The notes: generated by a model not told the origin, from the sequence alone. A DNA stretch of 64,000 bases from Stenotrophomonas maltophilia (GCF_900186865.1 NZ_LT906480.1:4792001-4856000), one strand, 5' to 3'; positions 7,929-16,867 are shown, numbered from the stretch's first letter. Program-made: numbers and translations.

Positions 7929-8867
7929 ATGCGCGTCCTGATCCTCGGCGCCGGCGGTACCGGCGGTTACTTCGGTGGTCGCCTGGCCCAGGCCGGCGTG
8001 GACGTGACCTTCCTCGTGCGCCCCGCGCGCGCCGCCCAGCTGGACCGCGATGGCCTGGTCATCCGCAGCCCGCTCGGCGATGCCAGCTTCCCGGTGCAGC
8101 ACGTCACCGCCGATGCGCTGCCCGCATTGGCCGCGCAGAAGCCGTTCGATCTGGTCATCCTCAGCTGCAAGGCCTACGACCTCGACAGCTCGATCGACGC
8201 CATTGCTCCAGCCGTGGGCGCGAACACCACCGTGCTGCCGATCCTCAACGGCCTGCACCACTACAACGCGCTGGACCTGCGCTTCGGCCGCGACGCCGTG
8301 CTCGGCGGCCTGTGCTTCATCAGCGCCACCAAGGCCCCCGACGGTGCGGTGCTGCACCTGGGCAAGCCGGCCAAGCTCACCTTCGGCGAACGCGATGGGG
8401 GCGCGGCGTCCGCACGCGTGCGTGCCTTCGCCGCTGCCTGCGCGCAGGCCCATCTTGATCACCTGGCGAGCGAACACATCGGCCAGGAACAGTGGATCAA
8501 GTACACCTTCCTGACCGCGCTGGCCGCTGCTACCTGCCTGCTTCGCGCGGATATCGGCACCATCGTCGCCACCGATGATGGCGAGGCGATCGTGCGCGGC
8601 CTGTACGACGAATGCCTGGCCGTGGCCGAAGCTGCCGGTGAGCCGATTCCCGATGCCGCGCAGGACACCGCACGCGGCACCCTCACCCAGGCGGGCTCGG
8701 CACTGAAGGCGTCGATGCTGCGGGATCTGGAAGCCGGCCAGCAGGTAGAGGCCGAACAGATCGTCGGCGACATGCTGGCGCGTGCACGCAAGGCCGATCA
8801 GGAAGCCCTGCTGCTGCAGGTCGCCTACAGCAGCCTGCAGGCCTACCAGGCACTGCGCGGCGCGTGA
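7929..8867 (+). CDS. 2-dehydropantoate 2-reductase family protein
   Basis: NADPH-dependent reductase of 312 residues of the ApbA/PanE family. The family enzyme reduces ketopantoate to pantoate for CoA synthesis. An N-terminal Rossmann motif GAGGTGGYFGG is at residues 7-17. The catalytic-type lysine is in LSCKAYD near 80, the family segment ILNGLHHY near 105, and the C-terminal helical domain has KYTFLTALAAATCLLR. The ATG at 7929 is used because it begins exactly at the Rossmann strand MRVLILGAG. Several PanE paralogues usually exist per genome, so this one may act on another 2-keto acid. The next gene starts within or just after its stop. Confidence 0.85.
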   Translation: MRVLILGAGGTGGYFGGRLAQAGVDVTFLVRPARAAQLDRDGLVIRSPLGDASFPVQHVTADALPALAAQKPFDLVILSCKAYDLDSSIDAIAPAVGANTTVLPILNGLHHYNALDLRFGRDAVLGGLCFISATKAPDGAVLHLGKPAKLTFGERDGGAASARVRAFAAACAQAHLDHLASEHIGQEQWIKYTFLTALAAATCLLRADIGTIVATDDGEAIVRGLYDECLAVAEAAGEPIPDAAQDTARGTLTQAGSALKASMLRDLEAGQQVEAEQIVGDMLARARKADQEALLLQVAYSSLQAYQALRGA

Positions 8868-8896
8868 GCCTCCCGTTGCAGGCCGGCGCGCTGCCT

Positions 8897-9748
8897 ATGC
8901 GGGTGCTGATCCTCGGTATGGGCTGGAGCGGATGCGTGCTGGCCCCGCATCTGCAGGCGCGGGGGGTGCACGTCGTCGGCACGGTGCGTAACCCCTCGTC
9001 GGCGCCGGACGATGGCCTGCTGCGGCATCAGCTGCACGCTGACTCCCCACCGTCGCCCGCCCTGCTCGATGAGGTCGCGCAGGCCGAGGCCGTGCTGTGC
9101 AGCGTGCCGCCAGATGCCGCGGGCGACCCGGCACTGCGCCTGCTGCTGCCGGCTCTGCGGGCCAGCCCGGCACTGCGCTGGGTGGGCTATCTGTCGTCCA
9201 CGTCGGTGTATGCCGATCGGGCCGGCGGCTGGGTTGACGAGCACAGCGCAGCCGATGCCACCGAAGCAGCCGGCGTGCAGCGCCTGCGTGCCGAAGCGCA
9301 ATGGCGTGCGCTTGCAGAGGTACGTGGCATCGCTTGGGCGGTGTTCCGCCTGCCCGGCCTGTACGGGCCGGGGCGCAATGCGTTGCTGCAGCTGTCACAG
9401 GGCCGTGCCCGCCATGTGATTCGGCCGGGCCTGGCGTTCAACCGCCTGCACGTAGAGGATCTTGCGGCAGTGATCGTCGCGGCGATGCAGCGACCGGTTG
9501 CGCAGGGGATATACCTGCCCAGCGATGACGAGCCGGCACCACCGCAGGATGTGCTGGCCTTCGCCGCGAAGCTGGGCGGGTTTGCGATGCCACCTGCCGT
9601 GGCATGGGACGACCCTGCACTCAGCCCGACGCTACGCCGCTTCTACGAGAGCAACAAGCGCATCGACAGTCGTGGCACGCGTGAAGCGCTGGCGTGGCAG
9701 CCGCGCTTCCCCAGCTACCGTGAGGGCCTGCGCGACCTGCTCCGGTAG
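8897..9748 (+). CDS. NAD(P)-binding SDR/epimerase-like protein (YeeZ type)
   Basis: About 283 residues from ATG 8897, which begins at the Rossmann strand MRVLILGMGWSG. A GTG at 8864, overlapping the previous stop, is an alternative start that would add 11 residues. It is an extended SDR-like fold: GxGxxG nucleotide loop, LSSTSVYAD with the serine and tyrosine of the active-site region near residue 108, RLPGLYGPGRNA near 160 and FNRLHVEDLA near 190. This pattern matches the YeeZ group, whose substrate is unknown. Close coupling to the reductase upstream suggests one transcript. A GTAG palindrome directly overlaps the stop codon. Confidence 0.8.
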   Translation: MRVLILGMGWSGCVLAPHLQARGVHVVGTVRNPSSAPDDGLLRHQLHADSPPSPALLDEVAQAEAVLCSVPPDAAGDPALRLLLPALRASPALRWVGYLSSTSVYADRAGGWVDEHSAADATEAAGVQRLRAEAQWRALAEVRGIAWAVFRLPGLYGPGRNALLQLSQGRARHVIRPGLAFNRLHVEDLAAVIVAAMQRPVAQGIYLPSDDEPAPPQDVLAFAAKLGGFAMPPAVAWDDPALSPTLRRFYESNKRIDSRGTREALAWQPRFPSYREGLRDLLR

Positions 9749-9799
9749 TGCCGGCCGCTGGCCGGCACCACGGTTGATTGCCGGCCAGCGACCGGCACT
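9745..9799. repeat. inverted pair of SMAG-type palindromes
   Basis: GTAGTGCCGGCCGCTGGCCGGCA is followed, after a ten-base gap, by its degenerate inverse TGCCGGCCAGCGACCGGCACT. The pair lies between convergent genes and its first bases overlap the upstream stop codon. Confidence 0.85.
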
Positions 9800-9803
9800 C
9801 CCA

Positions 9804-10601
9804 TCAACCCGCGTCGGGCAGGCGGAAGAACGCACGCGTCGCCGCAGTCGCATTGGCCGCCGTCACTGCAACGTCCTCGCCACGGTCACGCGCCAGTTCT
9901 TCCACGATGTGCAAGAGGAACATCGGTTCGTTGCGGCGGTCCTTCGGCATCGGCTTCAGCGTGCGTGGCAACAGGTAGGGCGCATCGGTCTCGATCATCA
10001 GGCGGTTGGCCGGGATGTTCTTCACCAGTTCGCGCAGGTGCGCGCCACGGCGCTCGTCGCACAGCCAGCCGGTGATGCCGATGTACCAGTCCTGGTCCAG
10101 GTAATCGAACAGCTCATCGCGTTCGCCGGTGAAGCAATGCACCACCGCCGGGCCGATGCGGCCTTCGAAGTTCTTCATCTGTGCCATGAAATCGGCGTGT
10201 GCATCGCGCTGGTGCAGGAACAGGGGCTTGCCGTTGTCTGCCGCCAGCTGCAGCTGGCGCTCGAAGGCACGGTGCTGCGCCGGGCGCGGCGAGAAATCAC
10301 GGAAGTAGTCCAGCCCGCACTCACCCACCGCCACCACTTCCGGGTGATCATGCAGTGCGCGCATCTCGGCATCACATTCCTCGGTGTACTCCACCGCATG
10401 ATGCGGGTGCACGCCGGCGGTGGCATACAGGAAGCCCGGGTGCTGCTGCGCCAGCTGCACGGCCAGCGGCGAGTGCTCGCGGCTGGCACCGGTGATGACC
10501 ATCTGCACCACGCCGGCCTGCCGTGCGCGGTCCAGCACGGCGTCGCGGTCGCGGTCGAAGGAGTCGTGGGTCAGGTTGGCGCCGATATCGATCAGGTGCA
10601 T
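9804..10601 (-). CDS. tatD: TatD family metal-dependent deoxyribonuclease
   Basis: A TIM-barrel hydrolase of 265 residues with 3'-5' exonuclease activity, linked to DNA repair and quality control. The start chosen at 10601 gives MHLIDIGANLTHDSF. Metal-ligand motifs appear in order: the TagVHPHH segment (AGVHPHHA), the conserved glutamate in AVGECGLDYFRD, LFLHQRDAH, VVHCFTG and the terminal ETDAPYLLP. The equivalent of the usual first HxH is DIGANL, as in E. coli TatD itself, which has N in place of one histidine. A second in-frame ATG two codons upstream is possible. Divergent from hrpB. Confidence 0.92.
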   Translation of the reverse strand: MHLIDIGANLTHDSFDRDRDAVLDRARQAGVVQMVITGASREHSPLAVQLAQQHPGFLYATAGVHPHHAVEYTEECDAEMRALHDHPEVVAVGECGLDYFRDFSPRPAQHRAFERQLQLAADNGKPLFLHQRDAHADFMAQMKNFEGRIGPAVVHCFTGERDELFDYLDQDWYIGITGWLCDERRGAHLRELVKNIPANRLMIETDAPYLLPRTLKPMPKDRRNEPMFLLHIVEELARDRGEDVAVTAANATAATRAFFRLPDAG

Positions 10602-10668
10602 GGTCATCGCGGGGGAAAAGTGCCCGCGCATTGTACCTGCGGCCGCCATGGCCCCTTATCCTTTGCCC

Positions 10669-13173
10669 ATGAATGCCCCGCTCTTCCCGATTTCCCCGCT
10701 GCTGCCGCAGATCCAGCAGCACCTGGCCGTGCAGCCACGGCTGGTGCTGGAAGCCCCGCCCGGCGCCGGCAAGACCACCCAGGTACCACTGGCCCTGCTC
10801 GAAGCGCCATGGCTGCAAGGCCGGAAAATCATCCTGCTGGAGCCGCGCCGGGTCGCCGCACGCAGCGCCGCGCTGTTCATGGCACGGCAGCTGGGCGAAG
10901 AGGTCGGCGGCACGGTCGGCTACCGCATCCGCTTCGAGAACAAGGTCTCGGCACGCACCCGCATTGAAGTCGTCACCGAAGGCATCCTGACCCGCATGCT
11001 GCAGGACGACCCGATGCTGGAAGAGGTCGGTGCGATCCTGTTCGACGAATTCCACGAGCGCCATCTCAGCGGTGACCTCGGCCTGGCGCTGGCGCTGGAC
11101 GTGCAGGCGCAGCTGCGCGATGACCTGCGCCTGGTAGTGATGTCGGCCACGCTGGATGGCGAGCGCCTGGCACGCTTCCTCGATGCGCCGCGGCTGAGCA
11201 GCGAGGGCCGCAGCTACCCGGTGACGGTCAGCCATTTCCCGGCGCGCCGCGATGAGACGCTGGAACTGCAGGTGCGCCGCGCGGTGCAGCAGGCCCTGGC
11301 CGATCACCCCGGTGACCTGCTGGTGTTCCTGCCCGGCCAGCGCGAGATCGCGCGGGTGCAGGCTGGCCTGCAGGAATCGCTGGATGCCGGCGTCGAAGTA
11401 CAGGCCCTGCATGGTGAGCTGCCGGTGGAACAGCAGGCGCGCGTGCTGCAGGCCGCCAGCGATGGCCGCCGCCGCGTGGTGCTGGCCACCAACGTGGCCG
11501 AGTCGTCGGTGACCCTGCCCGGCGTGCGCGTGGTGATCGACAGCGGCCAGGCACGCGAACCGCGCTACGACCCCAACAGCGGCTTCACCCGGCTGGACGT
11601 GGTGTCCATCGCCCAGGCGTCGGCCGACCAGCGCGCCGGTCGCGCCGGTCGCGTGGCCGAAGGCGTGGCCTGGCGGCTGTGGCCGCAGTCGCAGCGATTG
11701 GAGCCGCAGCGCCGCGCCGAGATCGACCAGGTGGAACTGGCCGGACTGGCACTGGAACTGGCCGCCTGGGGCAGCAGCGACCTGCGCTTCCTCGATGCGC
11801 CACCTGCCGGCCCGATGGGCGCCGCCCGCGAACTGCTGCAGCGGTTGGGCGCATTGTCCAGCAGTGGTGCGATCACCGCACTCGGCCGCCGCATACTGGC
11901 GCTGGGTACGCACCCACGGATGGCGGCGATGCTGCTGGCCGCGCCCGATGCACGTTCGCAGGCGCTGGCCGCCGATCTGGCCGCGCTGCTGGAAGCGCGC
12001 GATCCGCTGCGCCAGGGCGGTGACGCGCTGGCGAGCCGCTGGCGCGCACTGGCCGCGTTCCGCAATGGCCGCACACCGGGCGATGCCAACCGCAGCGGGC
12101 TGGCCGCCATCGATGCCGCCGCCAAGCAGTGGCGTCGCCGCCTGCGCTGCGAAGCCACGCCGCCGGCCAGCATCGAGGCCCATGAGCTGGGCGACCTGCT
12201 CGCTCACGCCTTCCCTGATCGGATCGGCTTCCAGCATCCCAGCGATCCACTGCGTTACCTGCTGGCCAATGGGCGCAGCGCGCGCCTGCACGAGCTGAGC
12301 GACCTGCGTGGCGAACCGTGGCTGGTGGCCAGCGAGCTTCGCTTTGAGGCACGCGATGCGCTGCTGCTGCGTGCCGCACCGGTGGACGAAGGCCAGCTGC
12401 GCAGGGCGTGGCCGGAGCGCTTCGTCACCGAAGACGTGGTGCGCTGGGACAGCGAGCGCCGCGCCCTGGTGGCCCTGCGCGAGACCCGTTTCGACCGGAT
12501 CGTGTTGGACAGCCGCTCGGCCGGCCGGGTCGATCCGCAGCACGCCGCGCAGGCGCTGACCGATGCGGTGGCCGAGCTCGGCCTGCAGGCGCTGCCGTGG
12601 ACCGAAGGCCTGCGCCAGTGGCAGGCACGGGTGGAATCGCTGCGCCGCTGGATGCCCGAGCTCGGCCTGCCCGACTGCAGCGACGACGCCCTGCTGGCCA
12701 ACCGTGCGCAGTGGCTGCAGCCCGCGTTCGCCGGCAAGACGCGACTGGATGCGCTGGACGAATCCAGCTTTGGCGAAGCGCTGAAATCGCCACTGGAGTG
12801 GTCACAACGGCAGCTGGTCGAGCGTCATGCGCCGACCCGCATTACCGTGCCGTCCGGACTGGAGCGGCCGATCACCTATGCGCTGGACAGCGAGAGCGGC
12901 GATCCGCTGCCGCCGGTGCTGGCGGTGAAGCTGCAGGAACTGTTCGGCCTGGCCGACACGCCGCGCATCGCCGATGGCCGCGTGCCGCTGACCCTGCACC
13001 TGCTTTCCCCCGGTGGCCGCCCGCTGCAGGTCACCCAGGACCTGCGCAACTTCTGGGAAAGCACCTACGCCGAAGTGAAAAAGGAGATGAAGGGCCGTTA
13101 CCCGCGCCACCCATGGCCGGATGATCCGTGGACGGCGACGGCCACGCACCGGGCCAAGCCGCGCGGAACCTGA
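10669..13173 (+). CDS. hrpB: ATP-dependent helicase HrpB
   Basis: A DExH-box helicase of 834 residues. Domains in order are: RecA1 with Walker A APPGAGKTT (about 28-36) and the DEFHERH box, motif III MSATLD, and RecA2 with ATNVAESSVTLPGV and the QRAGRAGR motif VI near 325. The HA2/ratchet region follows, then the HrpB-specific C-terminal domain with RNFWESTYAEVKKEMKGRYP. Length is as expected for the family. The ATG at 10669 is used; another in-frame ATG lies seven codons upstream. RNA helicase activity is inferred from the family, and its physiological role is poorly defined. In Xanthomonads it has been linked to mRNA processing. It is divergent from tatD by 67 bases. Confidence 0.93.
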   Translation: MNAPLFPISPLLPQIQQHLAVQPRLVLEAPPGAGKTTQVPLALLEAPWLQGRKIILLEPRRVAARSAALFMARQLGEEVGGTVGYRIRFENKVSARTRIEVVTEGILTRMLQDDPMLEEVGAILFDEFHERHLSGDLGLALALDVQAQLRDDLRLVVMSATLDGERLARFLDAPRLSSEGRSYPVTVSHFPARRDETLELQVRRAVQQALADHPGDLLVFLPGQREIARVQAGLQESLDAGVEVQALHGELPVEQQARVLQAASDGRRRVVLATNVAESSVTLPGVRVVIDSGQAREPRYDPNSGFTRLDVVSIAQASADQRAGRAGRVAEGVAWRLWPQSQRLEPQRRAEIDQVELAGLALELAAWGSSDLRFLDAPPAGPMGAARELLQRLGALSSSGAITALGRRILALGTHPRMAAMLLAAPDARSQALAADLAALLEARDPLRQGGDALASRWRALAAFRNGRTPGDANRSGLAAIDAAAKQWRRRLRCEATPPASIEAHELGDLLAHAFPDRIGFQHPSDPLRYLLANGRSARLHELSDLRGEPWLVASELRFEARDALLLRAAPVDEGQLRRAWPERFVTEDVVRWDSERRALVALRETRFDRIVLDSRSAGRVDPQHAAQALTDAVAELGLQALPWTEGLRQWQARVESLRRWMPELGLPDCSDDALLANRAQWLQPAFAGKTRLDALDESSFGEALKSPLEWSQRQLVERHAPTRITVPSGLERPITYALDSESGDPLPPVLAVKLQELFGLADTPRIADGRVPLTLHLLSPGGRPLQVTQDLRNFWESTYAEVKKEMKGRYPRHPWPDDPWTATATHRAKPRGT

Positions 13174-13178
13174 AGGGC

Positions 13179-13268
13179 GGGGTCGGATCCCATTGCATCG
13201 CGATGGGCTCTGACCCCAGGCGTGGCGCTGGGGTCAGAGCCGTTTCCCAACGGAAAGGGATCCGACCC
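13179..13268. repeat. two tandem GGGGTCAGA-type palindromes
   Basis: Unit one (13179-13217) pairs GGGGTCGGATCCCAT with ATGGGCTCTGACCCC. Unit two (13230-13268) pairs GGGGTCAGAGCC with GGATCCGACCC around an AACGGAAA-type core. The same palindrome family recurs at 13772, 20333, 33427 and 33521, always between genes. Confidence 0.75.
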
Positions 13269-13384
13269 ACCCTGCCTGATCCTGAATGGCTACGCTAAAG
13301 TCACACCGCCTGCGTCCCCGACTGACATACCGTTTACGGGCAACACGCGACACTGGACTTCGACCCGAGGCAAAGGACCCCCGC

Positions 13385-13759
13385 ATGAGCAAGCTGACTG
13401 TAATCACCGACCGCGCTCTGGAGCGCGCCCTGGAGCTGGCCCACACCGCCGGCGATGGCCTGAAGAGCGCCGGTGGCAGCCTGCGCAACGCGGACTGGAT
13501 CAAGACCGGCGCAGCCCTCGGCGCAGTGAAGACCGGCGGCAAGGTCGCCACCAAGTTCGCCCGCCGCAACCCGGCCGTGACCATTGCCGCGGCTGCCGTC
13601 GGCGTCGGCCTGCTCGGCTATGCGCTGTACCGCAAGCAGCAGAAGAAGAAGGCTGCCAATGGCCACGTGGTGAATGGGCAGGCGCAGCGCATCAACGCAC
13701 GCGACCGCCGCAACGACACCGTGGTGGACGAGCACAGCGATATCGGCAGCGACGCCTGA
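13385..13759 (+). CDS. small membrane protein, function unknown
   Basis: A basic protein of 124 residues. One clear transmembrane segment, PAVTIAAAAVGVGLLGYALY, is at about 80-99, followed by a KQQKKK stop-transfer run, so the C-terminus should be cytoplasmic. The N-terminal 75 residues are rich in Ala and Gly with heptad-like spacing (DRALERALELAHTAGDGL), possibly an amphipathic helix. ATG 13385 follows a GCAAAGGA stretch. This resembles small hypothetical proteins kept in Xanthomonadaceae, but I cannot name a family. It is flanked on both sides by GGGGTCAGA palindromes and ends in an intrinsic terminator, so it is a single-gene unit. Confidence 0.8.
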   Translation: MSKLTVITDRALERALELAHTAGDGLKSAGGSLRNADWIKTGAALGAVKTGGKVATKFARRNPAVTIAAAAVGVGLLGYALYRKQQKKKAANGHVVNGQAQRINARDRRNDTVVDEHSDIGSDA

Positions 13760-13771
13760 GTGTGACCGACC

Positions 13772-13807
13772 GGGTCAGAGCCCTTCCTGCGGAAGGGATC
13801 TGACCCC
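13772..13807. repeat. GGGTCAGA-type palindrome
   Basis: GGGTCAGAGCCCTTCC and GGAAGGGATCTGACCC form an almost perfect inverted repeat around a TGC loop, directly after the preceding stop codon. It belongs to the same family as the unit at 13230. Confidence 0.75.
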
Positions 13808-13813
13808 GAGCCG

Positions 13814-13850
13814 GGGCCGGATGCCGCGAGGTATCCGGCCCTTTCTGTTT
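13814..13850 (+). terminator. Rho-independent terminator
   Basis: GGGCCGGAT (13814-13822) and ATCCGGCCC (13833-13841) form a 9-bp stem with a 10-base loop, followed by TTTCTGTTT. It serves the small membrane protein gene and sits against the end of the convergent rluE. Confidence 0.75.
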
Positions 13851-14389
13851 CAACCGATCTGCCGCCACTGCCCCGGCTGCAGGTCGTCCAGACGATAGGG
13901 CCCCATCGCCACCCGCACCAGCCGCAGCGTTGGCAGGTTCACTGCGGCGGTCATGCGCCGCACCTGGCGGTTGCGCCCCTCGCGGATCGTGATCGCCAGC
14001 CAGCTGTCAGGCACGGTCTTGCGGAAACGCACCGGCGGATCGCGCGTCCACAGCGACGGCGCCGGATCGAGGCGCTCGATCTTCGCCGGCAGGGTCGGCC
14101 CGTCGTTGAGCACCACGCCGTCGCGCAGCTGTTGCAGCTGCTCTTCGCTGGGCGTGCCTTCCACCTGCACCCAGTAGGTCTTGTCGGCCTTGTGCCTGGG
14201 GTCGGTGAGCTTGTGCGCCAGCGTACCGTTATCCGTCAGCAGCAGCAGGCCTTCGCTGTCATGGTCCAGGCGACCGGCGGCATACACGCGCGGCGGCAGG
14301 CCGAACCCGGCCAGGGTCGGCCGCGGCGGTACGCTGCGGTCGGTGAACTGGCAGAGCACGTTGAAGGGCTTGTTGAAGGCGATCAGCAT
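13850..14389 (-). CDS. rluE: 23S rRNA pseudouridine synthase RluE
   Basis: An RsuA/RluB/E/F-type pseudouridine synthase of 179 residues without an S4 domain, as is usual for RluE, which modifies U2457 of 23S rRNA. Catalytic aspartate is in GRLDHDSEGLLLLT at about residues 39-52. KTYWVQVEG follows, then the RQVRRMTAAV motif that contacts RNA and the terminal LRLVRVAMGPYRL. Start at 14389 (MLIAFNKPFNVLCQF) fits the family N-terminus; an ATG ten codons upstream is also in frame. It lies immediately downstream of a small membrane-protein gene on the same strand. Confidence 0.9.
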   Translation of the reverse strand: MLIAFNKPFNVLCQFTDRSVPPRPTLAGFGLPPRVYAAGRLDHDSEGLLLLTDNGTLAHKLTDPRHKADKTYWVQVEGTPSEEQLQQLRDGVVLNDGPTLPAKIERLDPAPSLWTRDPPVRFRKTVPDSWLAITIREGRNRQVRRMTAAVNLPTLRLVRVAMGPYRLDDLQPGQWRQIG

Positions 14390-14453
14390 TGCGGGCACGG
14401 CAGTCGGCGGGTGGGGCATTGTCCCATTCCCGCATCGCCGCCGCGATCACCAC

Positions 14454-14720
14454 TCAGCCGAAGACCTTCCTTTCCATCAACAGCGCAACGAGCACCACCA
14501 CGGCGCCGCACGTTGCGGCAGCGTTGGCGCGATACCGTAGCCGCGCTACCGGTGGGCAGGCCCTGCGCGCACGTTCGTCCCACAGGCAGCCCACGAGCAG
14601 CACCGCAAAACCTGCCGCCGCCACGAGATCATGCACGTGACCCGCATGGAACACGAAGTTATACAACCGCGGCAGCGCCATCAATGCGAAGGCGAAGTAC
14701 AGCACTTTCTTCAACAGCAC
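14454..14720 (-). CDS. small integral membrane protein, unknown
   Basis: A protein of 88 residues starting with GTG. Two or three hydrophobic segments are visible: VLYFAFALMALPRLYNFVF, LVAAAGFAVLLVGCLW and CGAVVVLVALLM. Between them lies a short arginine-rich loop (DERARRACPP), so it should sit in the inner membrane. It precedes rluE on the same strand with a 64-base gap. No family is recognised. The lack of a strong ribosome site and the GTG start lower confidence, but the hydrophobic pattern is not that of a shadow frame. Confidence 0.55.
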   Translation of the reverse strand: MLLKKVLYFAFALMALPRLYNFVFHAGHVHDLVAAAGFAVLLVGCLWDERARRACPPVARLRYRANAAATCGAVVVLVALLMERKVFG

Positions 14721-14734
14721 ACTCCATTGGTGGC

Positions 14735-14761
14735 AGCGCCGGGCATTGCCCGGCCGCTACC
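14735..14761. repeat. GTAG palindrome, CCGGGC subfamily
   Basis: GCGCCGGGCATTGCCCGGC followed by CGCTAC. A near copy lies at 30641-30664. This is a third sequence class of GTAG-tailed palindrome in the window. Confidence 0.6.
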
Positions 14762-14815
14762 CATTCCGCCCAACACCGCGCTGCGCGCTCACCAGGCACG
14801 GCCCGGCGCCCCGCT

Positions 14816-15673
14816 TTACGGCTTGATGAAGCGCAGGGTCATGCGGTCGCTTTCGCCGATCGCCTGGTACTTCGCATCGTCGGCCTTGTCGTGCTGGTTG
14901 GTCGGCGGCAGCGTCCACACGCCGTTCGGGTGGTCCTTGGTGTCACGCGGGTTGGCATTGACCTCGCTGCGCGCGTCCAACCTGAAGCCGGCGGCCTCGG
15001 CCATCGCGATCACCTGCTGCTGGCCGACATAGCCGGTGTCATCGTCGTCGGCCACGTCCGCCTTGGCGCGGTGCTCGACCACGCCCAGCACGCCGCCCGG
15101 CTTGAGCACGTTGAAGAAGCCCTGGAACATGCCCTGCGCCTGGCCGGCCTTGCGCCAGTTGTGCACGTTGCGGAAGGTCAGCACCACATCGGCTGAACCG
15201 GCCGGGCCGAACACCGGCTTGGCCGGATCGTAGGCCACCACGGCAGTCTTGCCGAACTGTGCCGGTGCAGCGGCGTACTTCTTTTCCAGGCTGTCGCGGC
15301 TGCGCTGCTGGTAGTCACGGCCGCGGCCTTCGGGCACCGCCATCGGATCGACCACCGCAGCAACGTAGTGGCCCTTGTCGTGCAGCAGCGGCGCCAGGAT
15401 CTCCGAGTACCAGCCGTTGCCGGGGGTGATCTCGATGACGGTCTTTTCCGGCGTCACTTTGAAGAACGACAGCGTCTGCGCCGGGTGGCGGAAGCCGTCG
15501 CGCTTGACGTTGTTGGCATCACGGGTGGGTGCCTTCACCGCCGCGTCGATGGCCGGCGACACCTGGATCTTCGCCGGCGCCACCGTGGCCGGTGCGGCGA
15601 ACGCGGGAACAGCGGCAAACAGGGCCGAAGCAAGCAGCAGGCGGCAACCACGCAGGGACGAAGCAGGCATCAT
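14816..15673 (-). CDS. exported SAM-dependent methyltransferase-like protein
   Basis: About 285 residues. The start at 15673 (two adjacent ATGs) gives a normal signal peptide, MPASSLRGCRLLLASALFAA then VPAFA-AP, so the mature protein should be periplasmic. The mature part matches the predicted methyltransferase group COG4798. It has RDGFRHPAQTLSFF, the SAM-loop-like EITPGNGWYSEILAPLL at about 90-106, DVVLTFRNVHNW and GVLGVVEHRAK. Periplasmic location is odd because SAM is cytoplasmic. The fold may therefore have been repurposed, or export may not occur. No operon partners are obvious. Confidence 0.8.
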   Translation of the reverse strand: MMPASSLRGCRLLLASALFAAVPAFAAPATVAPAKIQVSPAIDAAVKAPTRDANNVKRDGFRHPAQTLSFFKVTPEKTVIEITPGNGWYSEILAPLLHDKGHYVAAVVDPMAVPEGRGRDYQQRSRDSLEKKYAAAPAQFGKTAVVAYDPAKPVFGPAGSADVVLTFRNVHNWRKAGQAQGMFQGFFNVLKPGGVLGVVEHRAKADVADDDDTGYVGQQQVIAMAEAAGFRLDARSEVNANPRDTKDHPNGVWTLPPTNQHDKADDAKYQAIGESDRMTLRFIKP

Positions 15674-15842
15674 CGGAGCGACTCCAGCGGAAGATGCGGC
15701 GAGACTAGCAGCCGCGGTGTCCCAGGTGTTCACAAAACGTTAGCTGCGTGCGTATCGCGGAACACTGTTTTGTGGTCGCCGCCGCAGCACGGTCACACTA
15801 CGCGTTTTATTCTGGAGCACTTCCCCCAAGGAGTCCGTGCCC

Positions 15843-16799
15843 ATGACGGCAACCCGCGAACTGGGCCGTTCCGGCCTGCATGTACGTCCGCTCGCCTTCG
15901 GTGGCAACGTGTTCGGCTGGAGCGCCGATGAGAAGGCCAGCTTCGCCCTGCTCGATGCCTTCTTCGACGCCGGCTTCAACCTGGTCGACACCGCCGATGT
16001 GTATTCGGCCTGGGTGCCGGGCAATGCCGGCGGCGAATCGGAGACGCTGATCGGCAAGTGGTTTGCCCGCAGCGGCAAGCGCGACAAGGTGGTGCTGGCG
16101 ACCAAGGTGGCCAAGTGGGCCGAACGCCCCGGCCTGACCCCGGACAACATCAATGCGGCGGTCGAGGATTCGCTGCGCCGCCTGCAGACCGACGTGATCG
16201 ATCTGTACCAGGCCCACGAGGATGACGAGTCGACGCCGCTGGAAGCGACCCTGGCTGCATTCGGCCGGTTGATCGAAGCTGGCAAGGTGCGTGCGATCGG
16301 TGCTTCCAACTACAGCGCCACGCGCCTGGCCGATGCGCTGAAGGTGTCCACCGACTACAAGCTGCCGCGTTACGAAACCCTGCAGCCGGAGTACAACCTG
16401 TATGACCGCGCCGGCTACGAAAAGGAACTGGAACCGCTGGTGCAGCGCGAACAGATCGGCGTGATCGGCTACTACGCGCTGGCCAGTGGCTTCCTCAGCG
16501 GCAAGTACCGCACGCCGGCCGATGCGGCCAAGAGCCCGGCGCGTGGCGAGAACGTCGTGAAGCGCTATCTGAATCCGCGTGGCCTGCGCATCCTGCAGGC
16601 ACTGGATGACGTGGCCAGCAAGCACAACGCCAGTGCCGCGCAGATCGCGCTGGCATGGCAGATCGCACGGCCGTCGATCACCGCGCCGATCGTCAGCGCC
16701 ACCAGCGTCGAGCAGCTGCACGATCTGCTGGCGGCGGCCAACGTGTCGCTGAGCGTGCACGATGTCGCGCAGCTGGATGCCGCCAGCGCGGAAGCGTGA
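15843..16799 (+). CDS. aldo/keto reductase
   Basis: An NADPH-dependent oxidoreductase of 318 residues of the aldo/keto reductase family (AKR12/YajO-like group). The catalytic tetrad is visible: Asp and Tyr in DTADVYSAW (about 49-57), Lys in LATKVAKW (about 86) and His in YQAHEDD (about 122). The cofactor segment ALASGFLSGKY is near 215. Start ATG 15843 is nine bases from AAGGAG at 15828-15833; a GTG two codons upstream is too close to that site. Substrate cannot be told. It is followed by a GTAG palindrome and then the long leader of the slipin-rtcB unit. Confidence 0.9.
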   Translation: MTATRELGRSGLHVRPLAFGGNVFGWSADEKASFALLDAFFDAGFNLVDTADVYSAWVPGNAGGESETLIGKWFARSGKRDKVVLATKVAKWAERPGLTPDNINAAVEDSLRRLQTDVIDLYQAHEDDESTPLEATLAAFGRLIEAGKVRAIGASNYSATRLADALKVSTDYKLPRYETLQPEYNLYDRAGYEKELEPLVQREQIGVIGYYALASGFLSGKYRTPADAAKSPARGENVVKRYLNPRGLRILQALDDVASKHNASAAQIALAWQIARPSITAPIVSATSVEQLHDLLAAANVSLSVHDVAQLDAASAEA

Positions 16800-16805
16800 G
16801 GGCCG

Positions 16806-16828
16806 GTAGTGCCGGCCGCTGGCCGGCA
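16806..16828. repeat. SMAG-type palindrome
   Basis: GTAGTGCCGGCCGCTGGCCGGCA, seven bases after the aldo/keto reductase stop codon. Confidence 0.85.
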
Positions 16829-16867
16829 TTGCACACATACCGCAGAAAATAATTGAACAAAATGGTT

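Noticed and set aside
10372..12543. A very long minus-strand open frame opposite hrpB (723 codons)
   Set aside because: It is a high-GC shadow frame of a clear helicase gene, with low-complexity Gln/Arg/His composition and no domain.
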